Source: an uncultured Spirochaetaceae bacterium (GTDB lineage Bacteria > Spirochaetota > Spirochaetia > Treponematales > UBA12059). From it: DNA of 20,352 nt. Below, piece after piece: positions 15,374 to 20,352 of this stretch. Position 1 is the stretch's first letter. Each line of letters begins with the position of its first letter. The stretch is from the NCBI GenBank assembly GCA_938004315.1, contig CALKWG010000077.1:1-20352 (forward strand). The letters are read 5' to 3'. Position numbers and translations under genes: made by a program. The notes under the pieces were generated by a model, which saw nothing but the letters and a program-made list of their open reading frames with translations, searched no databases and had not been told where the DNA came from.

Positions 15374-16402
15374 ATGAAACAGCGCATCCTGGCCCTCCTT
15401 GCCTGCGCGGCCCTCGTCGCGCCCCTCTTCGCCCAAGGCCTTACGACGCCTATGGCGACCGTGCGCCTCACGAAGACCGAGATCATCTCCGAGCGGCAAT
15501 TTAGGGACGACGTCGCCAAGGTAGAGAAGATGCGCGGCCGCGCGCTCAGCGCCGAGGAGCGCAAGGCCTTTCTCGACGATATCATCGACGACCTCCTCTT
15601 CGCCCAGATGTGCGAGCGCGACGGCATCAGGACCACCGACGCCGAAGTGAACGCCATGATAGCCCAGGTGCGCTCTCAGCTCGGGCAGAACGTCACCGAC
15701 GCCCAATTCGAGCAGTACCTAACGTCCCAGGGCGTCGCCTTGGCCGATTATCGCACCTTGATTAGGAAGCAGATCCTTCAGCAAAAATGGCTCCAAACGG
15801 CCAAAGCCAATGAGATCCGCGCCATACCCCCCGTCACGCCCCAGGAGATCCTGAGAAACTACGAGCTCCTAAAAGCGCAGCTCGTCCAGCCCGAGTCGGC
15901 CCGCATAGCCTTAGTCTACTATCCCTTCCAGGCCGATACCCAGGCCGAGCGTGATAAGGGCGCCCAGACCATACGCGCCATCCAGGACCGCCTCGCCAAT
16001 GGCGAGAGCTTCGACTCGGTACGGCTCAAGGCAGCCGATCTGACCTACGGCGCCTCCCGCGATCTTCTCGTACCCAGGACGCCCGAGGGCATCCAGATCA
16101 TGGGGCAGTTCGGCATCGGCCGCGAGCAGTTCGACATGATCTTCGCCCTGCGCGACGGCACGAACACCGCGCCATTCCAGACCCAGGCCGGATGGTTCAT
16201 CGCCCGCAAGTTCGAGACCTTCCCGCAGAAGCAGCTGGAGCTATCCGATCCCATCCAGCCCGGCAAGACCCTCACGGTGCAGGCTGCCCTGGCGCAAGAG
16301 ATCGCCAGCCAGCGCCAACAGGAGTTCATCGCCAAGACCTTCTCGGAGCTGCGCGATCAGCTGCGCAAGCAGGCCGAGGTCAGGATCACGGGGCGCCCCT
16401 AA
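15374..16402 (+). CDS. Exported SurA/PpiC-like peptidyl-prolyl isomerase or chaperone
   Basis: 342 residues with a Sec signal peptide (about 1-21, ending LFAQ). The first half matches a SurA N-terminal chaperone domain: ISERQFRDDVAKVEKMRG, AFLDDIIDDLLFAQMCERDGI, DAEVNAMIAQVRSQLG, and FEQYLTSQGVALADYRTLIRKQILQQKWL. The second half resembles a divergent parvulin (PpiC) domain, with ARIALVYYPF, AIQDRLANGESFDSV, IFALRDGTNTAPFQTQAGWFIARKFE. Proteins of this class escort outer-membrane proteins through the periplasm. Whether the parvulin site is active cannot be judged by eye. GGAG lies 8 nt before the ATG. Its TAA overlaps the nusB ATG (TAATG), so the genes are translationally coupled. Confidence 0.85.
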   Translation: MKQRILALLACAALVAPLFAQGLTTPMATVRLTKTEIISERQFRDDVAKVEKMRGRALSAEERKAFLDDIIDDLLFAQMCERDGIRTTDAEVNAMIAQVRSQLGQNVTDAQFEQYLTSQGVALADYRTLIRKQILQQKWLQTAKANEIRAIPPVTPQEILRNYELLKAQLVQPESARIALVYYPFQADTQAERDKGAQTIRAIQDRLANGESFDSVRLKAADLTYGASRDLLVPRTPEGIQIMGQFGIGREQFDMIFALRDGTNTAPFQTQAGWFIARKFETFPQKQLELSDPIQPGKTLTVQAALAQEIASQRQQEFIAKTFSELRDQLRKQAEVRITGRP

Positions 16403-16824
16403 TGGCTTCGCGACGCAAGGCCCGCATCTTGGCTTTCCAGGCTCTCTACGCCTGGGACGCCTCGGGCGTGCCGCAGGGCGAGCTCTTATCCTTTTCCTGG
16501 CTCTCCGAAGAGTCGGCCGCGGCGGCCGACGAGGAGCTCAAGGCCTTCGCCGGCCTCATGGTCGCCGGGACTTTGGAGCGCCTGCCCGAGGTCGACGATC
16601 TCATTAAGCGCCACCTGGAGCACTGGGCCTTCGAACGCTTAAAAAAGGTCGACTTAGCCATCCTGCGCGTCTCGGTCTACTCGCTGCTGGCCCAGCGGGA
16701 TATCCCGGCCCAGATCACTATCGACGAGGCCATCGAGATAGCCAAGGAATACGGCGCCGAGGACTCGTACCGATTTATCAACGGCGTATTGGACGCCGTA
16801 TGGAAAGAGCTCGGCGCTCGCTAA
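16402..16824 (+). CDS. nusB: Transcription antitermination factor NusB
   Basis: 140 residues from the ATG at 16402, which overlaps the upstream stop by one base; a longer in-frame start at 16192 lies inside the SurA-like gene and is rejected. The all-helical NusB family shows ARILAFQALYAWDAS at the start, GTLERLPEVDDLIKRHLEHW in the middle, LKKVDLAILRVSVYSLL, ITIDEAIEIAKEYG and the terminal FINGVLDAVWKEL. NusB binds boxA RNA with S10 (NusE) in rRNA antitermination. Length is normal. The following lipoprotein gene starts inside its last 25 bases. Confidence 0.95.
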   Translation: MASRRKARILAFQALYAWDASGVPQGELLSFSWLSEESAAAADEELKAFAGLMVAGTLERLPEVDDLIKRHLEHWAFERLKKVDLAILRVSVYSLLAQRDIPAQITIDEAIEIAKEYGAEDSYRFINGVLDAVWKELGAR

Positions 16825-18455
16825 AGCCCGGTTCCCGGGCGGCGGCGCGCAGAGCCTTAGCCCTCCCGGCCGCGCTCGCGGCCGCCTGCGCCCTCGGCGC
16901 CGGCCTTCTATCGTGCGCCAGGCGCCCCGCGCCCTCCTTAAACGCCCTCTTCGCCGTGATCGATGCAGGCGCGCCGAGCGCCGGCCCCGAGCTCTTCATG
17001 ACGGCGGCGGGCCTAGCCTCGTCGTCGAGCGATAGGCTGAGGCTCTTAAAGCGGGCCTCCGAACGCGACGCTTCGCTCTATGCCGAGGTCGCGCGCGCGA
17101 TCATGGACGGCGGCGCCCTCAGCCAGACGGTGCTCCTAGCGGCCTTCGACGCCTTCATGCGCGCCGGTCGCTACGCCGACGCATCAGGGGCGCTCGCCGC
17201 GGCCGGGCCTCCGGCCGATTTCCCGTTGCACTACGCCGAGCTCATAGCGAGCGCACCGGCGGCCGGCGTCGAGCCTCCTATCGAACCGGCGGCCTACGCC
17301 CGGGTGGCGGACGCCGTCGGCGACCCCTCCTTTTTCGTGCAGGGCGCCCTATCGGCTATGCGACGCGGCATGCCGTCAGCCGCCCGCGAGCTGGCTCGCG
17401 CTGGCTTGGCGGCCGGCGCCTCGCTGCCTTTGGAGCTCCTCTGGGACGTAGGGCTCTTCGAGTATTTAGCCGACTTAGACGCCGAGTCCTATCGGGACGA
17501 TCCGGCGGCCCTCGAGCTCGTCGCATCGGCGGCCTATCGAGCCGGCCGCTACGAAGATGCGCTCGCCGCCTATGAGCTCCTCGCCGCGATCCACCCGGAG
17601 TATAGCTGGCGTACCTATGCCGCCTTAGGCCGACTGGCCGCCTATGAAACGAGGGCCGGCGCCCTAGCGTCGGCGAGCGCGCGAGGCGCCGCGGTCGCCC
17701 CTCGTCCCCCTGCCGAACTCCTCTTACCCGCCGGGCCGGACCCTGTAGCGCGCGCCTATGAGCGGCTCCTCGCGATTTTCGGCGGCTCGCCCGAGGCCCG
17801 GCTTGAATACGCATTCTTCTTAGCGCGGCGGGGTAGGGTGCGCGACGCGACCGCCGCCTTGGAAGCCATGGATGCCTTAGGCGCGGAACGGGACGAGGGG
17901 CTCGCGGCGGCCGCGCTGGGACTGCGGGCTTCGCTCGAGCCGACGAGGGCGCGGGCCATTAGCCTGGCCGCGCTGGCCGCGCATCCGGCGCGGGCCGCCG
18001 TGGTCGATCAGGCCTTGGCCGTCTTCGCCTCCGGTCGGCTGTGGGCGGACTATCGCTCCCTACGCGCCTCCTCGCGCGCTCTGGCGAGCTCCCTGCCGCG
18101 GGCTTGGTTCTGGGACGCGATCGACGAGCTGGCCGGCGGCGGCTACGCGGCGGCGCTCGAGCGCTTCGACGGCCCGACCGCGCCCGAGGACGCCTATGCG
18201 GCGGCATTAGGCGCAGCCCTAGCCCTAACCGGGCTCGGGCGGCATGCGCAGGCCGCGGGACGCTACGCCGCGGCCGTAGCCGCCGCGCCGGACGCCGCCA
18301 GCAAGGCGCGTAGCTTAGTCCGCGAAGGCGAGTCGTGGCGCGCCGCGCGCGAAGCGGCCAAGGCCCGCGCGGCCTTCATGGCCGCCTTATCCTTGGATCC
18401 AGCCGCCCCCGGCGCCGCGCGCGGCCTCCTTGCGCTTGATGCCGCGAGCCCCTAG
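16800..18455 (+). CDS. TPR-like repeat lipoprotein, unknown function
   Basis: 551 residues. A basic n-region (MERARRSLKPGSRAAARRA), a hydrophobic core and the lipobox LLSC with Cys39 indicate export and lipidation; the n-region is unusually long. The mature part is almost entirely Ala-rich helices in pairs with TPR spacing, for example AAYRAGRYEDALAAYELLAA (about 239-258) and, near the end, ALALTGLGRHAQAAGRYAAA and AAKARAAFMAALSLDPAAPG. TPR lipoproteins often scaffold envelope complexes; no specific partner is apparent. The start overlaps nusB by 25 bp and no later ATG precedes the signal peptide. Codon use is relaxed (many TTA, CTA, ATA) compared with the glycolytic genes. No terminator was recognised after it. 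Confidence 0.75.
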   Translation: MERARRSLKPGSRAAARRALALPAALAAACALGAGLLSCARRPAPSLNALFAVIDAGAPSAGPELFMTAAGLASSSSDRLRLLKRASERDASLYAEVARAIMDGGALSQTVLLAAFDAFMRAGRYADASGALAAAGPPADFPLHYAELIASAPAAGVEPPIEPAAYARVADAVGDPSFFVQGALSAMRRGMPSAARELARAGLAAGASLPLELLWDVGLFEYLADLDAESYRDDPAALELVASAAYRAGRYEDALAAYELLAAIHPEYSWRTYAALGRLAAYETRAGALASASARGAAVAPRPPAELLLPAGPDPVARAYERLLAIFGGSPEARLEYAFFLARRGRVRDATAALEAMDALGAERDEGLAAAALGLRASLEPTRARAISLAALAAHPARAAVVDQALAVFASGRLWADYRSLRASSRALASSLPRAWFWDAIDELAGGGYAAALERFDGPTAPEDAYAAALGAALALTGLGRHAQAAGRYAAAVAAAPDAASKARSLVREGESWRAAREAAKARAAFMAALSLDPAAPGAARGLLALDAASP

Positions 18456-18482
18456 AGGCTATCTTTAGGCCCGCGAACCCAA

Positions 18483-18523
18483 GGCCCGCCGCGACGCGAG
18501 CGCGTCGCCCGTCCTAGCGGGCC
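18483..18523 (+). promoter_or_regulatory. Nested hairpin in the map leader
   Basis: GGCCCGC (18483-18489) pairs with GCGGGCC (18517-18523) and encloses a perfect GCGACGCG/CGCGTCGC stem (18491-18508) with a 2-base turn. No T tract follows. It could be a weak terminator of the preceding operon or a leader structure; it is 46 nt before the map ATG. Confidence 0.35.
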
Positions 18524-18569
18524 TTCGCGAGCCCGCGGCCGTATCCGCCCTAAGAAAGGTTTTCATCCT

Positions 18570-19316
18570 ATGTTGAAATTGAAGAACGCCGAGCAATTAG
18601 CCGGTATACGGGCTTCGTGCCTGCTCCTATCCGAACTCTACGCCTTCCTCCGCCCCCGGGTCGTCGTAGGCGTCAGCACGGCGGAGCTCAACGCCGATGC
18701 CGAGGCCTTTATCGAGAAAGCCGGCGCCCTCCCGGCCTTTAAAGGTTACTACGATTTTCCCGCCGCGCTCTGCATCTCGGTCAACGAGGAAGTGATACAC
18801 GGCATACCCGGCAAGCGCGTCTTAAAGCCCGGCGACCTCGTCGGCATAGACTGCGGCATCAACTTGGGCGGCTACTTCAGCGACGCCGCCTTCAGCGTAC
18901 CCTTGCCGCCGGTCGCGCCGGAGACGGAGCGGCTGGTGAAGGTGACCCAAGAATGCCTCGAGCGCGCGATAGCGGCAATGAAGGTCGGCGGCCGCGTCCA
19001 TGACATATCCAGGGCGGTGTTCAGCCACGCCAAGGCTAACGGCTTCGGGGTCGTGCGCCCGTACTGCGGCCACGGCGTCGGCTTCGGCGTGCACGAAGAC
19101 CCGCAGGTGCCCAACTACGTGAGCTCGGGCCCCAATCCCCGCCTCGTGCCGGGCATGGTGCTGGCCATAGAGCCCATGATCAACGCCGGGGGCGACGCCA
19201 TCGAGGAGCTGGACGACGGTTGGACCGTGGTGACCCGCGACGGATCGTATTCGGCCCATTTCGAGCATACGGTCGCCGTCACCGAGGTCGGCATCGAGGT
19301 CCTGACCCGCTGGTAA
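18570..19316 (+). CDS. map: Methionine aminopeptidase, type I
   Basis: 248 residues, normal for type Ia enzymes without an N-terminal zinc extension. It removes the initiator Met from nascent proteins in the cytosol. All five metal ligands are present: Asp94 (GIDCGI), Asp105 (FSDAAF), His168 (CGHGVG), Glu201 (AIEPM) and Glu232 (FEHTVAV). The substrate-contacting His77 (EEVIHGIPG) and His175 (GVHEDP) are also present. GAAAGG precedes the ATG. It is followed by an HtrA protease gene after 117 nt; from memory, these two are also neighbours in Treponema pallidum, which supports a spirochaete source. No clear promoter was found. Confidence 0.97.
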   Translation: MLKLKNAEQLAGIRASCLLLSELYAFLRPRVVVGVSTAELNADAEAFIEKAGALPAFKGYYDFPAALCISVNEEVIHGIPGKRVLKPGDLVGIDCGINLGGYFSDAAFSVPLPPVAPETERLVKVTQECLERAIAAMKVGGRVHDISRAVFSHAKANGFGVVRPYCGHGVGFGVHEDPQVPNYVSSGPNPRLVPGMVLAIEPMINAGGDAIEELDDGWTVVTRDGSYSAHFEHTVAVTEVGIEVLTRW

Positions 19317-19391
19317 ACGCCGCCCCTGCGGTAACCGACGCATCGATAAATCGTTATATTGGACGCTAGACAATTTTGAACCGCGCGACGC

Positions 19392-19415
19392 GCGCCGGCC
19401 GCGGGCCGTCGGCGC
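19392..19415 (+). promoter_or_regulatory. GC-rich hairpin just upstream of the htrA ribosome-binding site
   Basis: GCGCCG (19392-19397) pairs with CGGCGC (19410-19415), with an inner GCC/GGC. It ends 6 nt before AAGGAG (19422-19427). TATATT at 19355-19360 is a possible -10 but lacks a recognisable -35. No CIRCE-type inverted repeat is present. Confidence 0.3.
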
Positions 19416-19433
19416 CGCATCAAGGAGCGAGCT

Positions 19434-20352
<919 letters not shown>

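Noticed and set aside
19317..19433. Heat-shock element (CIRCE) or sigma32 promoter before htrA
   Set aside because: No TTAGCACTC-type inverted repeat and no matching -35/-10 pair are visible.

Overview
The window is a very GC-rich bacterial chromosome segment, apparently all core (vertically inherited) genome. No transposase, integrase, phage gene, CRISPR array, tRNA or rRNA was seen. The gene content and protein styles suggest a high-GC spirochaete, Treponema/Spirochaeta-like. Pointers are a DUF115/MptE-like Maf-type protein, a long acidic low-complexity protein, a 358-residue GAPDH, an FtsB/DivIC-like protein with an extra membrane segment, and a map gene next to an HtrA gene. The lineage is inferred from protein character; no search was run.

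Left part (1-5138, minus strand): a good sigma70-type promoter (5138-5110) faces an operon of a large acidic protein with a central coiled coil (5026-2555), a conserved-looking protein of unknown function (2553-1580) and a DUF115/Maf-like protein running off the left edge (1567-1). The middle gene can only be read from its obvious start if a -1 frameshift, or a one-base insertion in the transcript, occurs in a run of ten A. That run ends in A AAA AAG, is followed two codons later by a stop and 13 nt later by a GC-rich hairpin. This is the most unusual feature here.

Envelope-growth block (5203-9763): an FtsB/DivIC-like gene on the plus strand converges on a minus-strand operon of a class A penicillin-binding protein (PBP1A type), a short ParB-domain protein ending in an amphipathic helix, and an exported protein with a CsgG/LpoB-like domain. 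The cistrons are tightly spaced or overlap. This suggests a synthase with its own partner proteins, which is an inference from context. A textbook intrinsic terminator lies 46 nt upstream of the PBP start in the same orientation, so the leader may be attenuated or may end a small RNA.

Glycolysis/secretion block (9764-15225, plus strand): gap has its own promoter, a strong Shine-Dalgarno sequence and a terminator. It is followed by pgk-tpiA, then secG with a candidate promoter, a PTS IIA-like (PtsN-type) protein and a J-domain protein in one tight cluster.

Right part (15226-20352, plus strand): a SurA/PpiC-like exported chaperone or isomerase, nusB and a TPR-like lipoprotein overlap as one operon. 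They are followed by map and an HtrA/DegP protease cut by the right edge. The theme is protein export, folding, maturation and quality control.

The glycolytic genes use almost only C- or G-ending codons, whereas neighbours such as the TPR lipoprotein use TTA, CTA and ATA freely. This suggests expression-related codon selection rather than gene transfer.
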